Shown one piece after another: positions 33,742 to 41,927 of a DNA stretch of 56,383 nucleotides; the stretch's first letter is position 1, and every line of letters starts with the position of its first letter. The notes under the pieces are model-generated. The model was not told the DNA's origin. It saw only the letters and a program-made list of their open reading frames with translations, and made no database searches. The DNA is taken from the NCBI GenBank assembly GCA_000990565.1, contig LBQC01000001.1, positions 1 to 56,383 of the forward strand. Reading direction: 5' to 3'. Source of the DNA: Candidatus Roizmanbacteria bacterium GW2011_GWA2_35_19. Lineage in GTDB: Bacteria > Patescibacteriota > Microgenomatia > UBA1406 > GWC2-37-13. The position numbers and the translations under genes are program-made.

Positions 33742-36063
33742 TTATTTTGAAACGCTTACTATTCCGGCGAGCTCAACTTTACCACCACAGTACTTTGTAA
33801 TAATTTCAATACTTTCTTTCAATGATCTTTCAACTTGTGATCGGGAGATGTCATAGATGCCATCAATATTCAAAATTATATCTTTTGTGTCTTCGGTTAC
33901 CGCAGTTCTCTGGGCGTCACGGTAATTGAAATAAATGTTATATCCCCCGACTTGATCGAAATAAGCAACATCGGTTGGTTTATATTTTGTTGGCTCATTA
34001 TCACCTAAAAGTAAAATTTCTTCCCCATCTTTTGGAAATCTTAAAACAGTAGGGAATTTTAGTTTGTCATAATCAAAAGCACCAATTGATACTCGATTTT
34101 TCATGACAATCAAGTTATAAGCATCAACACAAGTATTTATCTCATATAGCCCTTTTCCAAGAGCGATTCTACGCAACAATGCTTCAGGTGAGGGGCGTTT
34201 TGAGTGCCAGTCAAGACCCATTTCTTTATAAAGCTTTCTATATGCTAGTAATTCTGGGTAAGAACTGATAATTTCGTTAGTTAAATCTTTTTGAGACAAA
34301 ATAAAATTATCGATCTCTTCTTTGAGTTTAGGATCGCTTTTTTTGATTTTAATATTCTTTATTACAGCAATTCCGATATTGACGGAGGGATATTTTTCAA
34401 CAAAAGATTTATTGATTGAAAAAATTTCAGGATTATTTAGGGTCGGGAACAGATGGGTGACTTTTTCTTCATTTTCTTTTTCATCGATACTTAATAATTC
34501 GACTACTTTAGTGATTCCCAAAGTATTAATTAAGTCTCCGGCTTTAGGTCCATATTGTTTACCTGTTAAAGAAAAGTAAAAAGCTGAAAAGGCGAGTCTA
34601 GGCTGAATTTTTGCCTCTTTTATGCTTTCAAAAATAGCCACTTGGGGGTCGACATTTTTAATTTTAAGTTTTGTTAAAAGGATTTTTAAAAAGTTTTTTT
34701 GTTCAGGGCTTAGAGTAAAGGTGCTTTCAGCTTGCGGGATTGTTTTTTCGACCGAATACTTTTCAATAAATAATTTTGCATATTTAATTCTTTCTTCAAG
34801 TAAACTCTTTTCAACAATTGTTAATTCACTTCCCTTTTGATTTACAAAAAAAGATTCAATATCTCTCTTGGTTTTTATAAGATTCACGATTGTCCTAAAT
34901 CTTGGCAAAAAAATTCTTTTTAGCGGGAGCGGGCTCACTGCTGATAGCTCAATAATTCTTGCAAAGTCGGAAGCGACCTCACCAGCCTTACCAATTGGCA
35001 AATTATTTTCAATTTTCAAAAAATACGATTCCATTAATTTATCGTAATCGTCAAAAAGATTAGGAATAGTATCGCCATAAGGATCAAAATCTAAGTGAGT
35101 TTTGATTGGGGTTCTCACTTGCATAAAACGGAAAACATCAGGTGGCAAAATCTCCGATACTTCTTTTGCAGATGACCCTATACCTTTTGAAGAAGACATT
35201 TTACGTCCGCCAATTGTAAACCACTCGTACCCACCCATGGCGTCAGGCGCTTGAGTCCCCAAAATCTCACGGCAAAAATGATCGGCCATATCGTATGAGC
35301 CTCCTGAAGACATGTGATCTTTACCAGAAGATTCGACTGTTATTCCAATTACTTTCCAGTGAGCCGGCCAATCTAATCTCCAAACAAGTTTACCATTTTC
35401 ATTAATGGGTTCAATTTTACCATCATAACCGCAACCAGCTGCCCATTCGACCATTTTTTTTTCGCAACGATAATATACATATTTCCCGTCCCATTTGTAA
35501 ACATTTGTCGTGCCAATTTTTCCACATTTTTTACAGATTGGATTATAAGGATACCAATTAGCTGGTTTTTCTTTTTTAATAACTCTTTTAAAAATATCTC
35601 GAACAATATCGGTTTTATCAAGAATTAGTTTAATGACTTCATTCATTTTTCCAGATTGATGCAATTTAGAAGACCAAATAATCTGCGGATGACAATTAAT
35701 GGAATTAAATACATCAATAAATTCCTTTGCATAGTATTCTGCGAAAGACTTAAAACCAGGGGCGGGTGACGGAATTTTATATAATGGGAAACCCATGTAT
35801 TTTTCCCATTTGTTTTTATCCAAGTATGAAGGCATCCCATCCATCTGATCCATGTCGTTAAATACATATGAGATCTTTGCATTCACTCCGATATCCTTCA
35901 AAGCTTTATAAACAAGGTCATGGACAATGACTCCACGAAGAGAGCCAACGTGGATCCGACCCGATGGGGTTTTCATATCATCGACCCATTCAAGGGGTAA
36001 GTTACGTTGTTTTAATCGTTTTGCTTCTCTATCTACCCAAATCATAATTTTTTTGTCCCGCAT
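33742..36063 (-). CDS. lysK: Class I lysyl-tRNA synthetase with fused C-terminal B3/4 editing-type domain
   Basis: Charges tRNA-Lys with the archaeal-type class I fold. Start taken at ATG 36063, which overlaps an upstream short ORF (TGATG); ATG 36045 (MIWVDREA) is the alternative. HIGH is RIHVGS (H38-S41), KMSKS is KMSSSK (from 288), and zinc-type CKKC (177-180) plus C200 and C211 lie between. After about residue 545 a second domain of ~225 residues follows. EALLRRIALGKGLYEINTCVDAYNLIV (in two blocks) and RDAQRTAVTEDTKDIILNI match B3/4 domains, known from PheRS beta where they hydrolyse mischarged tRNA. I know of no standard class I LysRS with this appendage. Confidence 0.9.
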   Translation of the reverse strand: MRDKKIMIWVDREAKRLKQRNLPLEWVDDMKTPSGRIHVGSLRGVIVHDLVYKALKDIGVNAKISYVFNDMDQMDGMPSYLDKNKWEKYMGFPLYKIPSPAPGFKSFAEYYAKEFIDVFNSINCHPQIIWSSKLHQSGKMNEVIKLILDKTDIVRDIFKRVIKKEKPANWYPYNPICKKCGKIGTTNVYKWDGKYVYYRCEKKMVEWAAGCGYDGKIEPINENGKLVWRLDWPAHWKVIGITVESSGKDHMSSGGSYDMADHFCREILGTQAPDAMGGYEWFTIGGRKMSSSKGIGSSAKEVSEILPPDVFRFMQVRTPIKTHLDFDPYGDTIPNLFDDYDKLMESYFLKIENNLPIGKAGEVASDFARIIELSAVSPLPLKRIFLPRFRTIVNLIKTKRDIESFFVNQKGSELTIVEKSLLEERIKYAKLFIEKYSVEKTIPQAESTFTLSPEQKNFLKILLTKLKIKNVDPQVAIFESIKEAKIQPRLAFSAFYFSLTGKQYGPKAGDLINTLGITKVVELLSIDEKENEEKVTHLFPTLNNPEIFSINKSFVEKYPSVNIGIAVIKNIKIKKSDPKLKEEIDNFILSQKDLTNEIISSYPELLAYRKLYKEMGLDWHSKRPSPEALLRRIALGKGLYEINTCVDAYNLIVMKNRVSIGAFDYDKLKFPTVLRFPKDGEEILLLGDNEPTKYKPTDVAYFDQVGGYNIYFNYRDAQRTAVTEDTKDIILNIDGIYDISRSQVERSLKESIEIITKYCGGKVELAGIVSVSK

Positions 36064-36119
36064 CAAACAACGCGGGATTTCGCCCTAACGGGCTCAACTT
36101 CACGGTCTGGCCAGATCAT
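36063..36119 (-). CDS. Short upstream ORF coupled to lysK
   Basis: 18 codons from ATG 36119, ending TGA overlapping the lysK ATG as TGATG. It begins MIWPDREV, echoing MIWVDREA near the LysRS N terminus, at the DNA level too (ATGATcTGG versus ATGATtTGG). A GCCC-GTTA-GGGC hairpin lies inside. It may be a translational coupler or the remnant of a duplicated gene start. Confidence 0.4.
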   Translation of the reverse strand: MIWPDREVEPVRAKSRVV

Positions 36120-36123
36120 ATGT

Positions 36124-37269
36124 TTAGTGACTAGTGACTAGTTGTGAGTCTACTGCCTCTAGAAATTTAATTAGTATATTATACAGTTTTTCAAGAGACT
36201 TAAGAGAAACCCATTCGTTTGGTGCATGGGCGTTAGCACCGATCGGACCAATGCTTAAAACCGTATTGCCATGAGAACCAAAGATGTTCTCATCGGCAAC
36301 CGATGATCTAAAATAAGGAATGGCGGATTCGTTTGTAACTGTCTTTACGGATTTTGCCAGAAATCTTAAATACTTGTTTCCTTTTTCTATTTCGTATCCG
36401 TTTAGAAAAGGAGTCTCTCTTTTGACGAAACCAACCTCAACTTTATAATAATTATTATATTTTTTTAATTTTGCATTGATCATTCTTTTCAATTTACTCA
36501 ACATCTGATCGTGAGTTACTGGTGGTATAATGCTTGATTCCAATATAATCAGAGTTTTTTCCGGTAAAGACATTCCAACCGCGGACGATTCAATTCTATT
36601 GGCAAAAAAATATTGTTTTTTGTCTCCTCGTATTTTATTAAGAGACTTGTTAATAGACAACAGTAATTCCGCGGCAAAAAAGTTCGTATCGTATCTTGTT
36701 TCATAAAAAGCCGTATGTTTTGATTCTCCCTTTACCTCTACCCGGTAAACTGCTCTTCCAATTCTTCCCGTAGCAATTCCTTGAAGTCCATGTTTAAATG
36801 CCGGCTCGGTCGATATGACACAATCAATATTTTTTCCATGCGATGACCTGATAAATTTTGAAGCACCTTTTGATATATTTTCTTCATCGACGCAGAAAAT
36901 TATTTTTAATTTAAAGTTTTTCGGTTCATAGTTGATGAAGTTCAGTATGTTTATAGTCGCGCCGCTTTTCATGTCCCAGGCGCCCAAGCCAGAAGCCCGG
37001 TCGCCCTCAATTTTCAGCTCAAAAGGATTACTCTTCCAGCCCCCGGTAACGTCAACGGTATCGAGGTGAGAATATAATATGACGGTTCTTTTTCCGGCTC
37101 CTTTTTCAACGATAATGTTATCCCTATTTTTTTCTATTTTCTGCCTGACGGGCTTATAACCCCGTTTATTAAAATAGTCAAGTACGAAATCTGCAGTTTT
37201 TTTCTCATTTGGATACACGGAATTAATTTTTACGAGTTGTGAAATAAGATTAATTATGTCTTTTTTCAT
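36124..37269 (-). CDS. M20 family deacylase/peptidase (ArgE/DapE type)
   Basis: 381 residues with the M20 zinc-hydrolase layout: LYSHLDTVDV (His68, Asp70), GAWDMKSG with the bridging Asp, FCVDEENISKGA with the catalytic Glu pair, and a dimerisation domain around RIGRAVYRVEVKGESKHTAF. A late SIGPIGANAHAPNEW supplies the last His. Relatives remove acyl groups from amino acids or their acetyl derivatives. In this operon an acetyl-lysine or acetyl-beta-lysine substrate is plausible but unproved. The extreme C terminus is read from a GTGACTAGT word repeat (36125-36145). Confidence 0.87.
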   Translation of the reverse strand: MKKDIINLISQLVKINSVYPNEKKTADFVLDYFNKRGYKPVRQKIEKNRDNIIVEKGAGKRTVILYSHLDTVDVTGGWKSNPFELKIEGDRASGLGAWDMKSGATINILNFINYEPKNFKLKIIFCVDEENISKGASKFIRSSHGKNIDCVISTEPAFKHGLQGIATGRIGRAVYRVEVKGESKHTAFYETRYDTNFFAAELLLSINKSLNKIRGDKKQYFFANRIESSAVGMSLPEKTLIILESSIIPPVTHDQMLSKLKRMINAKLKKYNNYYKVEVGFVKRETPFLNGYEIEKGNKYLRFLAKSVKTVTNESAIPYFRSSVADENIFGSHGNTVLSIGPIGANAHAPNEWVSLKSLEKLYNILIKFLEAVDSQLVTSH

Positions 37270-37281
37270 AATATCTTAAAA

Positions 37282-39300
37282 TTATAACGGAATTCCTCCA
37301 TATTGTTGTAATGTCTGGGTAACTTTTTCTCCCGTAATGTAAGTCATTGTCATGTGTTCAGTTTGAAAGATCGTACCGTCAGAGCCAATAAGTCTAGTCG
37401 TAAGGCCTGGGTCTCTATCAGAGGAAATTTCAGTATGATTGGGCAATAGTATCTCTGGATTCAGTTGGAAACCTGCTCTTCTATTGGCTTTAAGGACGGC
37501 CGCATCGTTAGCAATCCTGCTATCGGTAAAACTCAGCAAAGGAACGTTGTTAGTCTGGTGCATCACTTGCAATAAATATCTTTTTATCAGTGGCCCAAGA
37601 CCCATTCCCTGCGCTTCTTTCAAGGAGGCGGAGTCTCCAATTTCTGCTAGTTGCATCCCGGCTAGGTTCATCATTTCGGCTCCGGTTATAGCCAATATCC
37701 TGTCATTTGTTCCGTCGACGACCGCAACATAAATATTTGTACCGCAACTGTTTTTAATAGCTTCGACTACGTTATAAGGATAGCTTTTAAAAGCCTCGCC
37801 ATAAACTTCCTTGAGGGAACGTTTATAAAAGGAAAAATTATACGGCGAAATTGTGATGAATCGCAGTTCTCTGGAGAATTTATTTTGAGCAAAATTGAGC
37901 AGATCCTCTCCTCTTTGAGTTTCGAATTTCTGGTCAACGGCTACTTGGTGTACTCTTTCCCTTAAGTTTGTCATTTGAGATTCGTCTGCTACCCTTGTCC
38001 CCGTATTTTCTCCGGCAACGATCCAATACAGCGATTGGTCGGAAACAGAGGGGTTTGGAAAAGCGATGGATGCTTCTACTTTTAAAGGAGAGCCGTCGAG
38101 TCGTTCTCCGATTCTCATCGGTTCTTTAGAAATAGCTTTCAATATCTGCCTGTTTATACCTGGCGGAAGATTACTTAGGGAAACAGCGGCTTGATTAAGT
38201 ACGCCCTTGTCTACAATAGTATCCAATACTAAAACGGCCCTGGTGTCATGGTTACTAATAACTATTTTTCCTGCCTCGCCTATTCCAGGCGCCATTGTGA
38301 TCATTGGATCCTCTTCATCCTTATTATTAATTAGATACATAACGACTAAATCGCCATATTCTCCTCTATTTAAACTGGATGACGTAATATTTGATTTCAT
38401 TCTGCATGAATTTGGTAATAATCCGGCAAATTCAAAACCCTGCCAAAAATTATTTCTTAAAACTGGAATTAAATCGGCTCGAGCTTCAGAATATAATACG
38501 GTTATCCCCGAACTATTTTCTCGCAAATAATCGATTAATACTTGCCTTGCCCAAAAATTGATATTTTTTGCCTCCGGGTCCTCTTCTTTTAATTTAGGAT
38601 CAGTGGCTGAATCAGTCAATTCAACAAGATTCATATTGTCAATAATTGAGGGAATAATCTCTGCAACTGTAAGAGAGACGATTTTACCAGTTTTATCTCT
38701 TACTAACCCAACGACATTATTAATAAACATTTCTTTAATGGTATCTTTATCTAGCCGTACAACATAATCTTGGAAAACTGATTGATATATTTTAAGCACT
38801 TGTTCAAGGTCATTCTCATCAATATTTTGACCATTAATTGATATATGCTGAGTGTAGTCTTTTGGCAACGGATGAGGTTCTTCTTTTTGAGACAGTCGTT
38901 GAGCCTCATGAATAAATCTTAAATCTTCTTCGATGACTTGTTGTGACTGGATTCTATCATCACGATTACCTCCTAAATACACAATCGAGTTTACGGGAGC
39001 TTTTAGTGGTAACGGGATAACTGCATCGACTTGAAGGCGTATTGGAGAAGAAACCCGGCCATCTAATGAAGTCATAACATCATTTGGTGTTAAATCTCCC
39101 GCAGTAAGTACACGTGCGGTTATTCTTGTTATGTCATCATAATTTGGTGAAAGGGGTAATAATTGTGCATTTATAGCATAAGTTAATGAATCCATATCAT
39201 CAACTGGACTAGTAAGAAATCCTTTAGCTCTACGATTGGGTTTATCAAAAGAAATTTTACCCATAGCACCTGAACTGGTTCCTAAGTTTTCAAAAGTCAT
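37282..39300 (-). CDS. Large protein with two GNAT domains, AblB-like
   Basis: 672 residues. After an unrecognised ~155-residue N-terminal part, a first GNAT-like domain (about 165-320) has VFQDYVVRLDKDTIKEMF, LVELTDSATDPK, ITVLYSEARADLIPVLRNNFWQGFEFAGLLPN. A second (about 475-610) has VYGEAFKSYPYNVVEAI, IYVAVVDGTNDRILAITGAE, EIGDSASLKEAQGMGLGPLIKRYLL and DSRIANDAAVLKANRRAGFQ. The order E-x-(T/G)DSAx in both resembles beta-lysine N-acetyltransferase AblB. The gene overlaps kamA by 11 bp, so translation is coupled. Substrate assignment rests on this context. Confidence 0.7.
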   Translation of the reverse strand: MTFENLGTSSGAMGKISFDKPNRRAKGFLTSPVDDMDSLTYAINAQLLPLSPNYDDITRITARVLTAGDLTPNDVMTSLDGRVSSPIRLQVDAVIPLPLKAPVNSIVYLGGNRDDRIQSQQVIEEDLRFIHEAQRLSQKEEPHPLPKDYTQHISINGQNIDENDLEQVLKIYQSVFQDYVVRLDKDTIKEMFINNVVGLVRDKTGKIVSLTVAEIIPSIIDNMNLVELTDSATDPKLKEEDPEAKNINFWARQVLIDYLRENSSGITVLYSEARADLIPVLRNNFWQGFEFAGLLPNSCRMKSNITSSSLNRGEYGDLVVMYLINNKDEEDPMITMAPGIGEAGKIVISNHDTRAVLVLDTIVDKGVLNQAAVSLSNLPPGINRQILKAISKEPMRIGERLDGSPLKVEASIAFPNPSVSDQSLYWIVAGENTGTRVADESQMTNLRERVHQVAVDQKFETQRGEDLLNFAQNKFSRELRFITISPYNFSFYKRSLKEVYGEAFKSYPYNVVEAIKNSCGTNIYVAVVDGTNDRILAITGAEMMNLAGMQLAEIGDSASLKEAQGMGLGPLIKRYLLQVMHQTNNVPLLSFTDSRIANDAAVLKANRRAGFQLNPEILLPNHTEISSDRDPGLTTRLIGSDGTIFQTEHMTMTYITGEKVTQTLQQYGGIPL

Positions 39301-40594
39301 TTCTTTTATGCCTCCTGTTATGCCTTTTTAAATTTTGGGGGATGATGTTAGTTTTATCATTATCTGAAAGTAATTCAGCCACTCCGGTTAAATTTTTTTT
39401 ATCACTTTCATCCATATATTTTTCAATACTCAATGGAGGTTCATAAGTATAATTTGACGGTTCGGTGTAATTACAAATTAACCCCTCATAATTCCGTAAA
39501 ACATATTTGTTGTGTCCTTGGGACAGGATATAATTTGGCATCACGGGAATTTTTCCACCGCCACCGATTCCGTCAACGACAAAAGTTGGTACAGCAAAAC
39601 CACTAGTATGACCGCGGAGATGCTCGATGATTTCTATGCCCTCGGAGACTTTAGTTCTAAAATGTTCTATTCCCTGACTTAAGTCACATTGATAGATATA
39701 GTATGGTCGGACACGATTGGCAACCAATAACTTTACCAGTTTTTTCATTACTAGCGGATGATTATTTATTCGTCGTAAAAGTACCGATTGGTTTCCAAGC
39801 GGAATTCCGGCGTCAGCTAAACGATTGCAGGCGGAGGCGGCAAGATCAGTCATTTCTTTAGGATGATTAAAATGAGTATTAATCCATAAAGGATGATATT
39901 TTTTTAACATTGAACAAAGTTTTTTATTAATTCTCATAGGCATTGTCACGGGGATTCTTGTGCCGATTCTGACGATCTCCACATGGTCAATGCTCCGGAT
40001 AAGTTTTAGTATTTTTTCAAGATAATATTCAGGCAAGGTTAAAGGATCACCTCCCGAAATTAAAACGTCACGTATTGTTTTAGTTCTTTTTATATACTCG
40101 GCCGCTTTTAAGATCTTCTGCCAGGAAGTCGGTAGATCAGTTTCTCCGGCGTGACGCCTGCGGGTGCAGTGGCGGCAGTACATCGCGCATTGGTAAGTAA
40201 CATAAATTATCAGACGATCGGGATATCGATGGGTCAAAACCCCTTCAAGACCGGGGACCGGACAGTCTTCCTCTTCGTGAAGGGGATCGGAAAAATCGCT
40301 TGAACAAATTTTAGTTTCTTCGGTGGTTGGAACAGCTTGTAATCTAATCGGATCAAGCTTATCGTTTTTATCTATCTGAGATAAATAATATGGCGTAATT
40401 GTCATCCTTAATGTTTTTAGCGAGTTTTTTATTTCTGCCGTTTCTTCATCGGTAAGTACTAGGATTTTTTGCAATACAGTAGGATCCGAGATGCGATTTT
40501 GCAGTTGCCAACGGTAATCTAGCCAATCGCGATCTGATACGGCTTTCCAATACTCATTTTTTTTAGATTTTTGAAAATATCTAAGTTTAATCAT
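39290..40594 (-). CDS. kamA: Lysine 2,3-aminomutase (radical SAM, PLP)
   Basis: Converts L-lysine to beta-lysine. 434 residues with the radical-SAM cluster motif CAMYCRHC (C136, C140, C143) in YVTYQCAMYCRHCTRRRHAG. The PLP-binding Lys348 lies in DGIGGGGKIPVMPNY. The two Asp residues that select lysine over glutamate in this family are present: D304 in CDLSQGIEHFR and D341 in VVDGIGGGGK. This favours lysine aminomutase over glutamate aminomutase and over EpmB. It is first in a four-gene operon and has a near-consensus promoter 30 bases upstream. Confidence 0.92.
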   Translation of the reverse strand: MIKLRYFQKSKKNEYWKAVSDRDWLDYRWQLQNRISDPTVLQKILVLTDEETAEIKNSLKTLRMTITPYYLSQIDKNDKLDPIRLQAVPTTEETKICSSDFSDPLHEEEDCPVPGLEGVLTHRYPDRLIIYVTYQCAMYCRHCTRRRHAGETDLPTSWQKILKAAEYIKRTKTIRDVLISGGDPLTLPEYYLEKILKLIRSIDHVEIVRIGTRIPVTMPMRINKKLCSMLKKYHPLWINTHFNHPKEMTDLAASACNRLADAGIPLGNQSVLLRRINNHPLVMKKLVKLLVANRVRPYYIYQCDLSQGIEHFRTKVSEGIEIIEHLRGHTSGFAVPTFVVDGIGGGGKIPVMPNYILSQGHNKYVLRNYEGLICNYTEPSNYTYEPPLSIEKYMDESDKKNLTGVAELLSDNDKTNIIPQNLKRHNRRHKRNDF

Positions 40595-40624
40595 AATTAG
40601 ATAATCAGAACAATTAATTCTGCT

Positions 40625-40671
40625 ATTATATAGTTTTGAATTATACTGTCAAATTTTTGGATAAATTTGAC
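40625..40671 (-). promoter_or_regulatory. kamA promoter overlapped by a 9-bp dyad
   Basis: On the minus strand TTGACA (40652-40647), a 16-bp spacer and TATAAT (40630-40625) form a consensus promoter. A perfect inverted repeat, GTCAAATTT (40648-40656) and AAATTTGAC (40663-40671) with a 6-base spacer, covers the -35 box. On the plus strand a weaker TTGGAT/TATAAA pair (40658-40663 and 40681-40685 region) could drive the ACT gene, so the dyad may control both directions. Confidence 0.7.
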
Positions 40672-40700
40672 ATATTTAGTATAAAATGTTAAAATTTTAA

Positions 40701-40734
40701 CACTCCTACGCATGATTAAACTTGCTTCGGAGTG
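40701..40734 (+). promoter_or_regulatory. Hairpin covering the ribosome-binding site of the ACT gene
   Basis: CACTCC (40701-40706) is complementary to GGAGTG (40729-40734). The latter contains the Shine-Dalgarno GGAG about ten bases before ATG 40743. Pairing would hide the ribosome site. Loop of 22 bases. Confidence 0.45.
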
Positions 40735-40742
40735 CAGGCAAA

Positions 40743-41396
40743 ATGATAACAATCTCTCAAATAGTCGAGGAAATCATCAGTAAATCGCCTTTTTTGGAAG
40801 AAGGTATCTATCAGAATATAATAAACTATTCTTCTTTAGCAAGACTAATTAAGCCTAAAGTAGAAGAAAAGCTTTTTAAAAAAATAAAAGAAGGAGCAAT
40901 TGTTATGTCCCTGAGGAGGATTGTTAAAAAAAGCGCTTCATATTTATCTTTAAAGAAGATATTTAATAAATCGCCGGATATGATTGTCAGATCGAACCTG
41001 ATTGAGTTTACGATCATAAATTCCGGTACGTTATTGGCTAAGCATCGTAATCTGCTTGAAAAAATCAGCAAAGAAAATAAGTATTTTTTTACCATCACCC
41101 AGGGAGTATTTGAAACAGGGATAATTGTCAGTCAGGAATTAGGTCCCAAAATAGAAATCATTTTTGAAGAAGAAAAAATTATAGAGAAATTATTGAATTT
41201 ATCCTCAATTACCGTTAAACTTCCTGAAGAAAATGTTACAACCCCCGGGGTTTACTATTTCATTCTTAAAGCGCTTGCATGGAATGGTATTAATATTGTT
41301 GAAGTTGTCTCAACTTATCACGAAATTACATTGATTTTAGAGACAAAAGAAATTGATAGAGCCTTTTCTGTTTTAAAAAGTTCTATGACTATTTAA
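40743..41396 (+). CDS. ACT-domain protein with helical N-terminal part, possible amino-acid-sensing regulator
   Basis: 217 residues from ATG 40743, chosen for the GGAG ribosome site; an in-frame TTG at 40722 is less likely. The N-terminal 60 residues (ISQIVEEIISKSPFLEEGIYQNIINYSSLARLIKPKVEEKL, in two helices, ending MSLRRIV) resemble archaeal ACT proteins related to aspartate-kinase regulatory parts. The C-terminal part has PGVYYFILKALAWNGINIVEVVSTYHEITLILE, a clear ACT repeat. Divergent placement from kamA suggests it senses lysine or a relative and controls that operon. DNA binding is inferred, not seen. Confidence 0.65.
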   Translation: MITISQIVEEIISKSPFLEEGIYQNIINYSSLARLIKPKVEEKLFKKIKEGAIVMSLRRIVKKSASYLSLKKIFNKSPDMIVRSNLIEFTIINSGTLLAKHRNLLEKISKENKYFFTITQGVFETGIIVSQELGPKIEIIFEEEKIIEKLLNLSSITVKLPEENVTTPGVYYFILKALAWNGINIVEVVSTYHEITLILETKEIDRAFSVLKSSMTI

Positions 41397-41847
41397 TCTC
41401 AACAATTTTGTATTTTATTTTCCCGGCAGGGACTTTTACCTCAACCCAGTCTCCCGGTTTTTTTCCGACCAGTGCTTGACCGATTGGAGAAGTCTGAGAT
41501 AATTTTTTATTCATCGGATCAGCCTCAAATTCACCAACTATTTGAAATAATTCCTTCTTTCCATCAATCTCAACAGTGACTGAAGTTCCCACTTCAATTT
41601 TATTGCCACTAGCATGGTTCTCAACTACCTCAACGGTTTTTAAAATTGCTTCAATTTCTTGGACTCTACCTTCAACAAATGCGAGATCTTCCTTGGCTGC
41701 GGAGTACTCACTATTTTCAGATAAGTCACCCATCGATCTTGCTTTGTGAAGTCTTTCAACCGCGTAGGGTCTTTTTTTAGTAACAAGTTCATCGAGTTCC
41801 TTTTTTAAATTCTCAAAACCTGACTTTGTTAACTGTGTTTTTTTCAT
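41389..41847 (-). CDS. greA: Transcription elongation factor GreA
   Basis: 152 residues: an N-terminal coiled-coil with the acidic tip (ARSMGDLSENSEYSAAKEDLAFVEGRV, read in parts) and a C-terminal FKBP-like domain (SPIGQALVGKKPGDWVEVKVPAG). GreA enters the RNA polymerase secondary channel and triggers cleavage of backtracked RNA. Length is normal. Its 3' end overlaps the convergent ACT gene by 8 bp. Confidence 0.95.
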   Translation of the reverse strand: MKKTQLTKSGFENLKKELDELVTKKRPYAVERLHKARSMGDLSENSEYSAAKEDLAFVEGRVQEIEAILKTVEVVENHASGNKIEVGTSVTVEIDGKKELFQIVGEFEADPMNKKLSQTSPIGQALVGKKPGDWVEVKVPAGKIKYKIVEIK

Positions 41848-41921
41848 AAAAAAAATAAAAACCCCGTTCGAACCCCGGGATTTAATGATAAAATAGTACT
41901 ACAAAGTAGGAGTAAAGTCAA
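41848..41921 (-). promoter_or_regulatory. greA promoter and terminator-like leader hairpin
   Basis: On the minus strand TTGACT (41921-41916), a 17-bp spacer and TACTAT (41898-41893) form a good promoter. The short leader then has CCCG (41879-41876) pairing with CGGG (41866-41863), followed by GTTTTTATTTTTTTT and the ATG. The stem is only four pairs, but the long T-run directly before the start codon suggests early termination in the greA leader. Confidence 0.5.
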
Positions 41922-41927
41922 ATTTTT

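Noticed and set aside
38207-38530. 107-residue plus-strand ORF
   Set aside because: Antisense shadow of the double-GNAT gene, no start signal.
39290-40594. KamA homologue as EpmB for EF-P modification
   Set aside because: No efp or epmA nearby, both lysine-selecting Asp residues present, and an AblB-like partner overlaps the gene.
41862-41880. TTCGAACC sequence resembling a tRNA T-arm remnant
   Set aside because: The flanking bases cannot form the T-stem (CCCCG faces CCCGG); better explained as part of the greA leader hairpin.
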